From assembly GCA_030145015.1 (NCBI GenBank), contig JAQYWI010000021.1:1-44263 (forward strand): 44,263 nucleotides of DNA, in the 5' to 3' direction. This document shows, piece by piece, positions 36,390-44,056 of the stretch; the stretch's first letter is position 1; every line of letters begins with the position of its first letter. The notes beneath the pieces are model-generated. The model ran no database searches. It was not told where the DNA came from and was given only the letters and a program-made list of their open reading frames with translations. A program made the position numbers and the translations under genes. The stretch comes from Desulfobacterales bacterium. GTDB lineage: Bacteria > Desulfobacterota > Desulfobacteria > Desulfobacterales > JAHEIW01.

Positions 36390-36465
36390 AAAAACTCGCC
36401 TCCCGGAAAAATCAAAAATTCAATCCCACCTCACCGTCCGATTCGATCATCTGGCATAAAAACTT

Positions 36466-36607
36466 AAATACTTGAGGGGTCGGGGAGTTTTTCCCGTCAT
36501 GCCCGCGCAGGCGGGCATCCAGCTTTTTCAGCAGAACATTTCTGGATTCCCGCCTGCGCGGGAACGACAAGCTTTGAATAAAAAACTCCCCGACTGCTCA
36601 AATACTT
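36466..36607. repeat. 142-bp nested inverted-repeat element (REP/MITE-like)
   Basis: Outer arms: TACTTGAGGGGTCGGGGAG then TTTTT (left) and AAAAACTCCCCGACTGCTCA then AATA (right), about 27 bases with few mismatches. Inner arms: GTCATGCCCGCGCAGGCGGG and GGATTCCCGCCTGCGCGGGA, each itself a hairpin, facing around a 19-base centre. This is the widespread CCCGCGCAGGCGGG repeat type. It lies between dnaG and rpoD. Confidence 0.85.
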
Positions 36608-36677
36608 AATGATTTAATAAATACTATATGCTAAATGGGCGTAGTCAAGCCCGAGCCGACAGTTATTTTTTAAGGTG

Positions 36678-38486
36678 TCATGCCAGCTTTTGTTTTTGAC
36701 TTTGCACCGCCAGCTTTTGCTTTTCTTTTAATAGCTTATCCAACGTTTCCTGATCGTTTTTTTCCTCGGCGGCTTTAATCTGTTCTATAATCTTGTTATC
36801 GCTATGTTTTTCCCCTGCCGTAACGAATTGCTTAATTAATTTCAAACATCCATTTTCATCCCAGGATTCTTCAATCATTGCCAGGGTGGTAATCAGATTC
36901 TGCTGCACCGGATCCTCAATAGAAGTTAGCAATTCTGAAATTTGCTCTTCCGAAGACAATTGATTTTCCAAAACAGTCTTGCCAATGGATTTGAGAATAT
37001 CATTCTCAATATAATCAATAACATTGTACATTTTGATTGCCGGCAATATAGCCGGAAATTGTAACATCATGGCAATGATTTGTTTTTCCAGCCGGCTGCC
37101 TTTATCTGCAGGGGCATTACGCGCATACGATTCCTTTTTTGATTTAACGGATCTGTGCTCTCGAATCTTTTCCAAGACGATGTTTTCGTCAATGCCGATG
37201 CGCTCGGCGAGCTGCTTGATATACAAAGACCGAGCCACTTTATCATTTATTGTAGCCAGAGGTCGCTGCAGTTCTGCAATAACACGAATTTTGCCTTCGG
37301 TTGTAAGTCCGTGCTTAACTATGGCCCGATCTAATAAAAATGTAATAATACTAGGCGCTTGCGAGGCGGCCTGTTGAAATCTTTCAGGCCCGTTTTCCAT
37401 CAGGAATGAATCCGGATCGTGTTCATTCGGTAAAACCAGGATATGGGTGTCGGCTTTCTCTTCCCGAAACACATCACCGCGGCTGAAATCCACATGCTCC
37501 TTCCAAAATATGTCAACGCATCGCAATGCAGATCGGATCCCGGCCTCATCCGAATCATAGACCAGCACCATCCGGGGAGCATATCGGGTCAACAGGCGAA
37601 CATGTTCCTCGGTCAGAGCGGTCCCAAGAGTCGCAACGGAATTTTCAATGCCGTGTTGGTGAAGGGAAAGCAGGTCAAAGTACCCTTCGACGATAAAGAT
37701 CGTGTTGGTTGTTCGGCATTTATCTTTGGCAGTGTAAAGTCCGTACAAAGACCGGCTTTTATTATAGACAGGCGTTTCCGGCGAATTGAGATACTTCGGC
37801 AAAGAATCATCCAGCACCCGCCCGCCGAACCCGATTACCTGCTGGTTGACATCAAGAATCGGGAATATGATACGATCCCTGAAACGATCGTAATAGCCGC
37901 GTTTATCTTTTTTGGGCAGAATCAGTCCTGACCTCTCAACCAAAGCAAGAGGCGCCCCTTTTTTTGAAATAAAATTTAAAAAATGGTCCCACCCTTTGGG
38001 TGCATATCCGAGATGAAACCTGTCAACGGTCTCGGGGGAAAATCCCCGTTTTTTTAGATAGGATATCGCCTGGATACCGGCTGATTTGCTGTGCAATGCC
38101 CGGCAAAAAAAATCCATCGCCTGCCGGTTGATATTCAGCAGACTTTCCCTTTCACTGATTCTTTTCTTTTGTTCACGTGTCAGGCTTTGTGTAGGAATAT
38201 TAACGCCATACCGCCTGGCCAGTGTCCGAGCTGCCTCCGGAAATGCAATTCCGTCATTTTTCATGAGGAAGCTGAATATGTTCCCACCAACACCACATCC
38301 GAAGCAGTGATAGATCTGTTTTTCCGGGCTCACCGAAAAGGATGGTGTTTTTTCAGAATGAAACGGGCATAGACCCAAAAAATTTTTCCCTGCCTTTTTC
38401 AGATGGACAACTTCCGAAACAATATCCACAATATCAGCCGCATTCTTAATTTCTAAAATTTTATCTTCAGGGATAAAAATAGTCAA
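36678..38486 (-). CDS. dnaG: DNA primase
   Basis: 602 residues. CHC2 zinc finger with C40, H43, C61 and C64 (CPFHSEKTPSF... YHCFGC), the RNA polymerase domain with the EGYFDLLSLHQHGI Toprim motif and DSDEAG, and a C-terminal helicase-binding domain ending in a Gln/Lys-rich tail. It makes RNA primers on the lagging strand. Start is TTG 38486 after GGAGG; no ATG is near. It is followed by rpoD on the same strand (288-base gap with a repeat). Confidence 0.96.
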   Translation of the reverse strand: MTIFIPEDKILEIKNAADIVDIVSEVVHLKKAGKNFLGLCPFHSEKTPSFSVSPEKQIYHCFGCGVGGNIFSFLMKNDGIAFPEAARTLARRYGVNIPTQSLTREQKKRISERESLLNINRQAMDFFCRALHSKSAGIQAISYLKKRGFSPETVDRFHLGYAPKGWDHFLNFISKKGAPLALVERSGLILPKKDKRGYYDRFRDRIIFPILDVNQQVIGFGGRVLDDSLPKYLNSPETPVYNKSRSLYGLYTAKDKCRTTNTIFIVEGYFDLLSLHQHGIENSVATLGTALTEEHVRLLTRYAPRMVLVYDSDEAGIRSALRCVDIFWKEHVDFSRGDVFREEKADTHILVLPNEHDPDSFLMENGPERFQQAASQAPSIITFLLDRAIVKHGLTTEGKIRVIAELQRPLATINDKVARSLYIKQLAERIGIDENIVLEKIREHRSVKSKKESYARNAPADKGSRLEKQIIAMMLQFPAILPAIKMYNVIDYIENDILKSIGKTVLENQLSSEEQISELLTSIEDPVQQNLITTLAMIEESWDENGCLKLIKQFVTAGEKHSDNKIIEQIKAAEEKNDQETLDKLLKEKQKLAVQSQKQKLA

Positions 38487-38616
38487 AAACAGCGACCTCC
38501 ATAATTTATGGAACAGGAAAGATATGCACGAACGGAAGGATCTTAAATGGAATGAAGCTTTTCAAATTTTGCAATTCGCCCGATTCGCCAATTTGAAATT
38601 GCTCTTAAAAAATTTA

Positions 38617-38638
38617 CCATAAGTCTATATACTTATGG
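38617..38638. promoter_or_regulatory. 8-6-8 palindrome CCATAAGT/ACTTATGG
   Basis: Perfect 8-base arms around CTATAT, 130 bases upstream of dnaG and 83 bases after hisA's stop. The design matches the 16807 site, without sharing the sequence. A second loose inverted pair (TTCAAATT/AATTTGAA) lies at about 38556-38598. Possible operator, low certainty. Confidence 0.4.
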
Positions 38639-38720
38639 CCCCCACCACAAGAAATTGTTAAACGGAAAAAATAATCTGTTATTGAAGGTTTGTCAAGAAG
38701 ATTTTGCTTAAAACACCGAT

Positions 38721-39467
38721 TTAATCTTTTAAGGAGAATGTGTTTTGGCCTGTCAAATCCAAAGCCTCCCTCAGATCCAATTTTCCACTATATAAGGCTT
38801 TACCGATAATAACGCCGGACACCCCAGCCGTTTCTAAGGGTAAGAGGTTTTTTATGTCTTCAATTGATGAAACTCCGCCGGAAGCCACCACCGGGATCGA
38901 TACCGCCTCTGCCAGTTCCAGGGTGGCATCCAGGTTGGGACCCGTCTGCATTCCATCCCGATGGATATCGGTAAAATTAATGGCGGCAACGCCGCAATCT
39001 TCAAACTCTTTAGCCAGTTCCACAGCCTCGATCCGCGTGGTTTGAGTCCAACCATCAATCGCCACCTTTCCGTTGCGCGCATCGATACCCACCACGATCT
39101 GTCCGGGATAGGTTTTACAAACCTTTTTAACAAACTCCGGCTTTTTTATGGCACTGGTGCCGATAATAACGCGTTGGACACCCATCTCGAGGTACATGTG
39201 TACGCTTTCTTCGGTGCGAATCCCACCTCCCAGTTGGATCGGCACCTTCAGCGCCTGTAAAATTTTTCGGATCGACCCCGTGTTTTGAGGGGTTTTTGCA
39301 AACGCTCCATCCAGGTCAATTACGTGAACAAGCTGTGCACCAAGCCGTGTCCATTTTGAGGCCATGGCTCGGGGATCATCGGAATACACCGTTTCATCAT
39401 GCATACGCCCCTGAAGGAGCCGAACACATTTTCCATTTTTTATATCGACAGCCGGTATGATAAGCAT
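38721..39467 (-). CDS. hisA: Phosphoribosylformimino-AICAR-P isomerase
   Basis: 248 residues. The HisA barrel has PAVDIKNGKCVRL with catalytic D8, LGGGIR, VVGIDARNG with the second catalytic Asp, TDIHRDGM and VVASGGVSS, and the phosphate-binding GVIIGKALYSG. It isomerises ProFAR to PRFAR in histidine synthesis. hisB is directly upstream; 63 bases separate them, largely filled by a partial TTGGAATGG repeat. ATG start, no strong SD seen. No hisF or hisH adjacent. Confidence 0.95.
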   Translation of the reverse strand: MLIIPAVDIKNGKCVRLLQGRMHDETVYSDDPRAMASKWTRLGAQLVHVIDLDGAFAKTPQNTGSIRKILQALKVPIQLGGGIRTEESVHMYLEMGVQRVIIGTSAIKKPEFVKKVCKTYPGQIVVGIDARNGKVAIDGWTQTTRIEAVELAKEFEDCGVAAINFTDIHRDGMQTGPNLDATLELAEAVSIPVVASGGVSSIEDIKNLLPLETAGVSGVIIGKALYSGKLDLREALDLTGQNTFSLKD

Positions 39468-39492
39468 CGCGTAAATAAATTTTATAAATCAA

Positions 39493-39530
39493 TAAGTTAG
39501 TGACTTCGCCCCAGTTGGAATGGTGCAAAG
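39493..39530. repeat. Partial TTGGAATGG element
   Basis: GTTAGTGACTTCGCCCCAGT followed by TGGAATGGTG matches the left end of the element at 33,648-33,675. It ends at the hisB stop codon, filling the hisB-hisA gap. Confidence 0.75.
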
Positions 39531-40118
39531 CTACAACGCGCCTTTTGAGGAACGAACATCTTTGATGCGCTCATCGGTTGAAACAGCCTGATCCAGTGCT
39601 CTGCCAAGTGCCTTGAACATCGATTCCAGTATATGATGCTCATTTTCACCGTATGAAACATTAATATGGAGGTTTAGTCCGCCGCGACTCACAAAGGCCC
39701 TGAAAAACTCCTTTGCCAGCGAAACGCTGAACCCCATGCCTGAGGCTGTAGATGACGGGATATGGTAAACCAAAAAGGGGCGCTTAGACAGATCAACCGT
39801 AACCGCAGTCAGGGCGTCATCCATGGGGGTCGCAGCATGGCCAAACCGTCTTATACCTTTACGACTTCCAAGGGCTTGGTCCAAAACATCCCCTAAAACA
39901 AGACCCACATCTTCAACGGTATGGTGATAATCAACCTCCAGATCACCTTTGGCCTTTACGCCCAGATCAAAAAAACCGTGGACGGCGAATAAGGTGAGCA
40001 TATGATCAAAAAAAGGTATACCGGTAGATATTTCAGTCTTGCCGCTGCCGTTTAAATTCAGGCTAACCCGAATTGCAGTCTCTTTTGTCTTGCGCTCTAC
40101 CTCCGTAACCTTTTCCAT
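39531..40118 (-). CDS. hisB: Imidazoleglycerol-phosphate dehydratase
   Basis: 195 residues. Contains EISTGIPFFDHML, the metal-binding DYHHTVEDVG, MDDALTAVTVDLS and the second metal motif GENEHHILE. It removes water from IGP to give imidazole acetol phosphate. I start at ATG 40118 after AGAGG; an upstream in-frame start at 40178 would add a basic 20-residue extension that looks non-family. It is monofunctional (no phosphatase domain). hisA follows on the same strand. Confidence 0.95.
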   Translation of the reverse strand: MEKVTEVERKTKETAIRVSLNLNGSGKTEISTGIPFFDHMLTLFAVHGFFDLGVKAKGDLEVDYHHTVEDVGLVLGDVLDQALGSRKGIRRFGHAATPMDDALTAVTVDLSKRPFLVYHIPSSTASGMGFSVSLAKEFFRAFVSRGGLNLHINVSYGENEHHILESMFKALGRALDQAVSTDERIKDVRSSKGAL

Positions 40119-40297
40119 AATTTTTAACCTCTTGTTTTTGGTGATTACGCCGGCAAACCTACCCACGCCGATACGCACAAATCTTGCACTTTCCGGGGTG
40201 GTTTATCAACCGGTCCGGTATGTTCTCATTTGCTATGACCTAAGGCATCATAATTAAATTGTTTAAGAAATGCAAATGTTTATATCAATAATGAAAA

Positions 40298-40323
40298 GGG
40301 TGGCTCACCGAAATGAACCACCC
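40298..40323. promoter_or_regulatory. Hairpin GGGTGG/CCACCC before a mini-ORF
   Basis: GGGTGG (40298-40303) and CCACCC (40318-40323) form a short stem with a 14-base loop, right before an AAAGGAGG ribosome site. Its role is unknown; it may be a leader structure. Confidence 0.35.
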
Positions 40324-40339
40324 GTGAAAGGAGGTCAGA

Positions 40340-40372
40340 ATGAAGCACGATGACGTACTTACTCTGAGGTAA
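40340..40372 (+). CDS. Ten-codon mini-ORF with strong ribosome site
   Basis: AAAGGAGG at about 40327-40334, then ATG and the peptide MKHDDVLTLR. The strong ribosome site is out of keeping with such a short frame. It could be a leader peptide or the cut start of a lost gene. No downstream frame within 1.2 kb is clearly coupled. Confidence 0.3.
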   Translation: MKHDDVLTLR

Positions 40373-40442
40373 CTTAGACGAATCCAAGCCACCATAGTAA
40401 AGAACCCTATATTCGCTAAAAGTTACAGTTTATTACAAAAAA

Positions 40443-40720
40443 AATGAGCTAAAATTAAAAATGATCTAAAATGCCTAAAGTTGAGGAATTCAACCCTTCG
40501 AGAGCCTCCCTTCGAGAGCCTCCCTTCGAGAGCCTCAGGGTCTAACGACAGGGTCTAACGACTGGGTCGATCGATCATATTTATAAAAAAAGATGAAGCG
40601 CAGCGACACCATAACTTTAGGCATTTTAGCTCATTTTAGGCATTTTAGGCACTTCTAACTTTAGCGCACCTTTGGAACTTTTTTTCTCTGGTCTTCGAAG
40701 ATAAACTGCTATTTTTGAGA
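40443..40720. repeat. CTAAAGTG-type element, copy 3
   Basis: Same orientation as copy 1 at 14.4 kb. ATCTAAAATGCCTAAAGTTG, then three tandem CTTCGAGAGCCTCC-like units and three GGGTCTAACGACA-like units, CGACACCATAACTTTAGG and the TTTTAGGCA iterations, and the same trailing text near TCTTCGAAGATAAACTGCTA. It extends to about 40720. Confidence 0.9.
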
Positions 40721-40834
40721 TGGGTTCCAGCGAAAGCGTTGATCACATTGGCGGTTGACATCATGGGTATTATCAGTTAATAGCTTCCGATTGCACTTGG
40801 CACATTGTGGCAGTTTGATGGGAGATTTATTGAA
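40709..40834 (-). pseudogene. Possible zinc-ribbon coding remnant
   Basis: On the minus strand, a frame without a start codon reads SPIKLPQCAKCNRKLLTDN then THDVNRQCDQRFRWNP and SQK, ending in TAG. A CxxC and a later Cys resemble a zinc ribbon, as in some transposase or replication proteins. It ends within the edge of the repeat element. It may be a remnant and is tentative. Confidence 0.25.
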
Positions 40835-41426
40835 TTAAAGTGTTAATTGAATAAATATAACGTATCCACTTTAATTATTTTTTAATTTGGTGGAGATGAG
40901 GGGGATCGAATTAACCGCCCTTCCCTACTCAAATAACCAACCGTTTTTATACAGTTTTTATATTCAAGCCAAATCTGTTACACAAAAGTTTGTGTAAGTC
41001 TTTTGTACCTTAAATTTCAGATTTTCAACGAAAAATCAAGTCAAAACTTCAACAAAATTTGAAGGTGGCCCAGCTTCCCCGGCACCCGCCATAGGTTCTC
41101 ACCGGGTGCATTAATTCCCAAACAGATACTGCTCAACCTTTTCAGGTAATCTTGCCTTATCAATTTCCCATCAACATTTTTCTAAAGCTGCAAGAAAGCT
41201 TTAATTAAAGAATTACATTATTATTTAAATATAACATCAACTGAAAAGCTAAATATCCTCACCCTTACCAATTAATTATCTGGTAAGCGGAGCAAGTCAA
41301 AACCACGAAAATCCCTGCTTTGGTCCAATTCCCATTTAATCCAATGTATTACGAGTTTGTTTATCTATAGAAATAAACAAACCTTTATAACTTTATAACT
41401 ATTTGTTATTATTTATGATTTTTTAA
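40835..41426. other. Long AT-rich non-coding stretch
   Basis: No gene is supported. A GC-richer island at 41063-41110 has the hairpin GCACCCG (41082-41088)/CGGGTGC (41103-41109); it differs in composition from the surroundings and may be a mobile or RNA remnant. Rest: AT-rich with short direct words (GTTTGTGTAAGTCTTTTGT). I see nothing else. Confidence 0.4.
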
Positions 41427-41455
41427 TTGACATTTATTGTCATTCCTCTTATTAA
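41427..41455 (+). promoter_or_regulatory. Sigma-70 promoter for PilZ gene with -35 palindrome
   Basis: TTGACA (41427-41432), 17 bases, TATTAA (41450-41455). The -35 overlaps TGACATTTATTGTCA, a palindrome with five-base arms, which could be a regulator site. It predicts a 5' leader of about 155 bases before ATG 41619. Confidence 0.55.
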
Positions 41456-41618
41456 ATCCTAATATCGGTTTTTAATCGGACTAAGTTCAAAAATCTGCTA
41501 CATCTCATCGCGTTAATGCTACATATCATTTCTGAACAGATTCCGACCATTTAATCTTAGCCGTCAGTACATCTTATATCAACTCAAGCTAATATTTTTG
41601 GGTAGGGGAAGGTATCCA

Positions 41619-41915
41619 ATGTCATCACACACTGATTTTCGCAAAAGCATCCGTTTTGGGGAAAAATCTACCATTATGATTTCAGATGAGGGTTCGGATT
41701 ATATTTCATATGCCCAAATGTTTAACTTCAGCAGTGGTGGTCTATATTTTGAGTCAGATGTTGCTTTCAAACCGGGCACCAAAATTCAGATTCAATTTGA
41801 CCATCCACCTTTTCAATCAGCCCCTAAATTTTTAAGTTCGGCTGTAAGCTGGTGTCAGGAATTAACCGACCACGATTCTGATTACACTTATGGGGTTGGT
41901 GTAAAGTTCAATTAA
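41619..41915 (+). CDS. PilZ domain protein (c-di-GMP binding)
   Basis: 98 residues. The RxxxR motif (RKSIR, R8-R12) lies at the N-terminus and the NxSxxG motif in NFSSGGLYF follows at the expected distance; the rest is beta-rich (GTKIQIQFDHP, YGVGVKFN end). PilZ domains bind cyclic di-GMP and regulate motility or exopolysaccharide, often as single-domain adaptors. ATG 41619 follows GGGGAAGG; a TTG at 41598 is possible. A promoter lies about 160 bases upstream. It begins a group of small ORFs. Confidence 0.88.
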   Translation: MSSHTDFRKSIRFGEKSTIMISDEGSDYISYAQMFNFSSGGLYFESDVAFKPGTKIQIQFDHPPFQSAPKFLSSAVSWCQELTDHDSDYTYGVGVKFN

Positions 41916-41951
41916 ACGGCATGTCGGTAACCAAACAATAAAGGGACAAAC

Positions 41952-42044
41952 ATGGCCGCAATAGTGATGCTTGTGTTAATTTCTTACTTGGTTATTTGCG
42001 GTGTAATAGCTATTGGTATATTCATATTACCCTCAAAAGGTTAA
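41952..42044 (+). CDS. 30-residue single-helix membrane peptide
   Basis: MAAIVMLVLISYLVICGVIA continues IGIFILPSKG: nearly all hydrophobic, one transmembrane helix, ending PSKG. AAAGGGA is at good distance from the ATG, 37 bases after the PilZ stop. It may be a genuine small membrane protein associated with the PilZ gene. The family is unknown. Confidence 0.5.
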   Translation: MAAIVMLVLISYLVICGVIAIGIFILPSKG

Positions 42045-42062
42045 TTTTGGAGTCTGATAATT

Positions 42063-42257
42063 TTGGAAATTGAATTGACATGTTACGAAATTAGACATAT
42101 CGGCGAGCACGGGTGGCAGAAAATTAAGGAAAAAACAGTAATGGAGCGACTGGTTGATAGTTTGTATCCAGTTAATCCCATAATAGCAAGAATGCTGATG
42201 GGGGAAGAAATCACTGTTTCACAGGAAATTTATCGAGTAATAAATTGTAAATATTAA
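42063..42257 (+). CDS. 64-residue unknown protein
   Basis: Starts with TTG 42063 after GGAG at 10 bases; reads MEIELTCYEIRHIGEHGWQK and continues with an acidic-basic helical part (ERLVDSLYPVNPIIARMLMGEE) and ends VSQEIYRVINCKY. No signal or membrane helix. It lies 18 bases after the small membrane peptide, so PilZ, peptide and this protein may be one transcript. Not recognised. Confidence 0.55.
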   Translation: MEIELTCYEIRHIGEHGWQKIKEKTVMERLVDSLYPVNPIIARMLMGEEITVSQEIYRVINCKY

Positions 42258-42535
42258 AAATATAATCCAACTTGCATTCAAAGCACTCATTCTTTCCAAT
42301 AATCTTTCCGAGCAAAATATTTTGATGCCAGTTTCATTGTAGCATCTTCCTTCTATTAATTCGTAAACCTTTGATACCTCCCACAGATAACAAATAAGCC
42401 GCCATCATAAGCTTTTCAAAGAATTTCTTATTATATCGTACCGAATTTGGCCGTGAACACCATCCCGATTTGCTGTGCGAATCGTTGGTTGCTTAATATT
42501 GACAACCAAGCAATCTGCAGCGGAGGTTGTTAATA
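42258..42535. other. Non-coding gap
   Basis: No gene is seen. AT-rich, with GACAACCAAGCAATC near 42501. Nothing assignable. Confidence 0.4.
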
Positions 42536-42688
42536 ATGATGCATTATGAAATTGATCAGTCACTGAATCGAATCACATTTATTGCCGGAACCTTTATAAA
42601 TTATAGTTACTCATCACTGTCTGAAAAAATATACACTATCTGTATGAATTTTCACAAATTAATTTTGAATTTAAAACATAAATTCTAA
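42536..42688 (+). CDS. Possible 50-residue protein
   Basis: ATG 42536 follows GCGGAGG at nine bases. It reads MMHYEIDQSLNRITFIAGTF then INYSYSSLSEKIYTICMNF and ends HKLILNLKHKF. The good ribosome site supports it; composition is AT-biased and no family is known. Uncertain. Confidence 0.4.
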   Translation: MMHYEIDQSLNRITFIAGTFINYSYSSLSEKIYTICMNFHKLILNLKHKF

Positions 42689-42783
42689 TAACATATCGAA
42701 TTTTAATGATAATTAACTTAATTCATAAATTTGCACGATTTTTGCTCTAAATAAATTAGGTTAAATTTAATGAGAATAGCTGG

Positions 42784-42888
42784 ATGGTTTTGTGCAACGA
42801 AGCAATTGATAGAATGCAAATGGATTCTTTAGACATTATTGGTATTGCTATTTCTGTTATGGCAATAGTTATTGTGCTCTTTTTCTGA
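42784..42888 (+). CDS. Possible 34-residue membrane peptide
   Basis: MVLCNEAIDRMQMDSLDIIG followed by IAISVMAIVIVLFF: a short polar N-terminus, then one transmembrane helix. Either ATG 42784 or internal ATGs could start it; the ribosome site is weak. It resembles the 41952 peptide in plan but not in sequence. Confidence 0.35.
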   Translation: MVLCNEAIDRMQMDSLDIIGIAISVMAIVIVLFF

Positions 42889-42935
42889 AAAGATAAATCC
42901 TATTTAGATGAATAATCATTTTGGGAGTTACAGCC

Positions 42936-43093
42936 TTGTCCGTTTTCAACACGATTAAAATAGATAAACCTATCGTTAAATCTAACCGACAGGAAATTAA
43001 AAGGGTACTTTTTTATTTTGTTTTTCAAAAAGGGTGGCCCACTTCATTTCGATGATCTTCCTTATAGTAGGAATCTATTTTCAGGCCAAATAG
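42936..43093 (+). other. Two overlapping tiny frames (ATGA overlap)
   Basis: A 39-codon frame starts TTG 42936 after GGGAG and stops TGA 43053-43055. ATG 43052 overlaps that stop (ATGA) and opens a 13-codon hydrophobic frame (MIFLIVGIYFQAK) ending at 43093. The overlap is like translational coupling, but such short frames may be chance. Not called as genes. Confidence 0.25.
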
Positions 43094-43143
43094 CAGAAAA
43101 TTTCAATATTACCAGCAGATAAAAATTTTAAGGTAATTTCAAA

Positions 43144-43731
43144 ATGTCCGATCTTAGAATGCCTTATGGGACATCCAAGACCAGAGTGAGCCGGCGGGGC
43201 TTTTTGAGGTTAATGCTATGGGCTGGGGTAATCAGCTGCTCATCGAAATCCGCCCTTGCTGCCATTGATGCTATATCGTCTGAGGAAAGGTTTCTTGCAT
43301 TGTATAATCCTCGTACAAAAGAAAGCTTTAACGGGGTTTTTTGGCGCAATGGGGATTTTGTCACCGGTGCTCTGAAAAATATTTATCACATTATGAGAGA
43401 TACCCGAACAGATGATATCAAACAAATTGACCCGGATCTATTGGATCTAATTTTTAAGATCTCGATTAAACTTAAATCAAGAGAGCCTTTTCACGTAATT
43501 TCTGGTTACCGCAGTCGAAAAACCAACGATTTATTGCTTAAACGCAACAAATGCGTTGCAAAAAACAGCTATCATATGAAAGGTCAAGCTGCAGATATTC
43601 ATCTGCCGGGACTTAAAACCGCTGTATTGAGAAGGGCGGCATATGAATTAAAAAAAGGGGGTATCGGGTATTATCCACGGCATGGATCTGTGCATATTGA
43701 CGTTGGCGCTGTTCGATACTGGAGCGCTTAA
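43144..43731 (+). CDS. Tat-exported M15-like peptidase (DUF882/YcbK type)
   Basis: 195 residues. A twin-arginine signal (VSRRGFLRL, R17-R18) is followed by a hydrophobic helix and ALA-type cleavage near residue 39. The body holds the M15_2 layout: ISGYRSRKTN, SYHMKGQAADIHL with H144 and D151, and GSVHIDVG with H184 as likely zinc ligands. Related proteins are periplasmic peptidoglycan peptidases or hydrolases. An AAGG lies about 10 bases before the ATG. The gene stands alone; no wall enzyme neighbours. Confidence 0.88.
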   Translation: MSDLRMPYGTSKTRVSRRGFLRLMLWAGVISCSSKSALAAIDAISSEERFLALYNPRTKESFNGVFWRNGDFVTGALKNIYHIMRDTRTDDIKQIDPDLLDLIFKISIKLKSREPFHVISGYRSRKTNDLLLKRNKCVAKNSYHMKGQAADIHLPGLKTAVLRRAAYELKKGGIGYYPRHGSVHIDVGAVRYWSA

Positions 43732-44006
43732 AACTCAATAAAGGAGCGAAAGAACTTTAAATTAGCAAAGAGCACAGCGCTGAATAAAATAAATCTGCAT
43801 TGTTATTCCTTTTTATGGAATAAAACCATCTTTGCAGTGCTGAAGTTTTTGATATCTCAACCACCAAGATTTGGCTACCTCTAAAAACCTGTGAGACTGT
43901 AAACATATCTTCACATATTGCCCGGTGCATGCTCTTTTAAGGTTTCCTCCGAAAACCCAGATTACGGATACCCAGTATACCCTGATTAATTTCCACACCC
44001 CATTCA
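43732..44006. other. Non-coding gap
   Basis: No gene is supported. A minus-strand frame from 43813 to 44007 encodes a 64-residue Trp-rich peptide without a recognisable family or good ribosome site. I regard it as chance or a remnant. Confidence 0.4.
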
Positions 44007-44056
44007 CTGATACGTGTGAACCTTTTTAGACACATTTTCTGATACGTATGAACCTT
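44007..44056. repeat. Direct repeat CTGATACGTRTGAACCTT
   Basis: CTGATACGTGTGAACCTT (44007-44024) and CTGATACGTATGAACCTT (44039-44056) are 18-bp direct repeats differing in one base, 32 bases apart. Multiple short terminal repeats of this kind occur at ends of IS21-type elements, so this may mark an IS end, but no transposase is visible before the window closes at 44263. Confidence 0.5.

Noticed and set aside
35905..36459. Plus-strand hydrophobic frame opposite rpoD's repeat tail
   Set aside because: It is antisense to the Lys-rich repeat, so its Val/Phe/Ala-rich repetition is a shadow of rpoD.
43813..44007. 64-residue minus-strand Trp-rich frame
   Set aside because: No known family, no ribosome site; only a weak idea that it belongs to an IS remnant.
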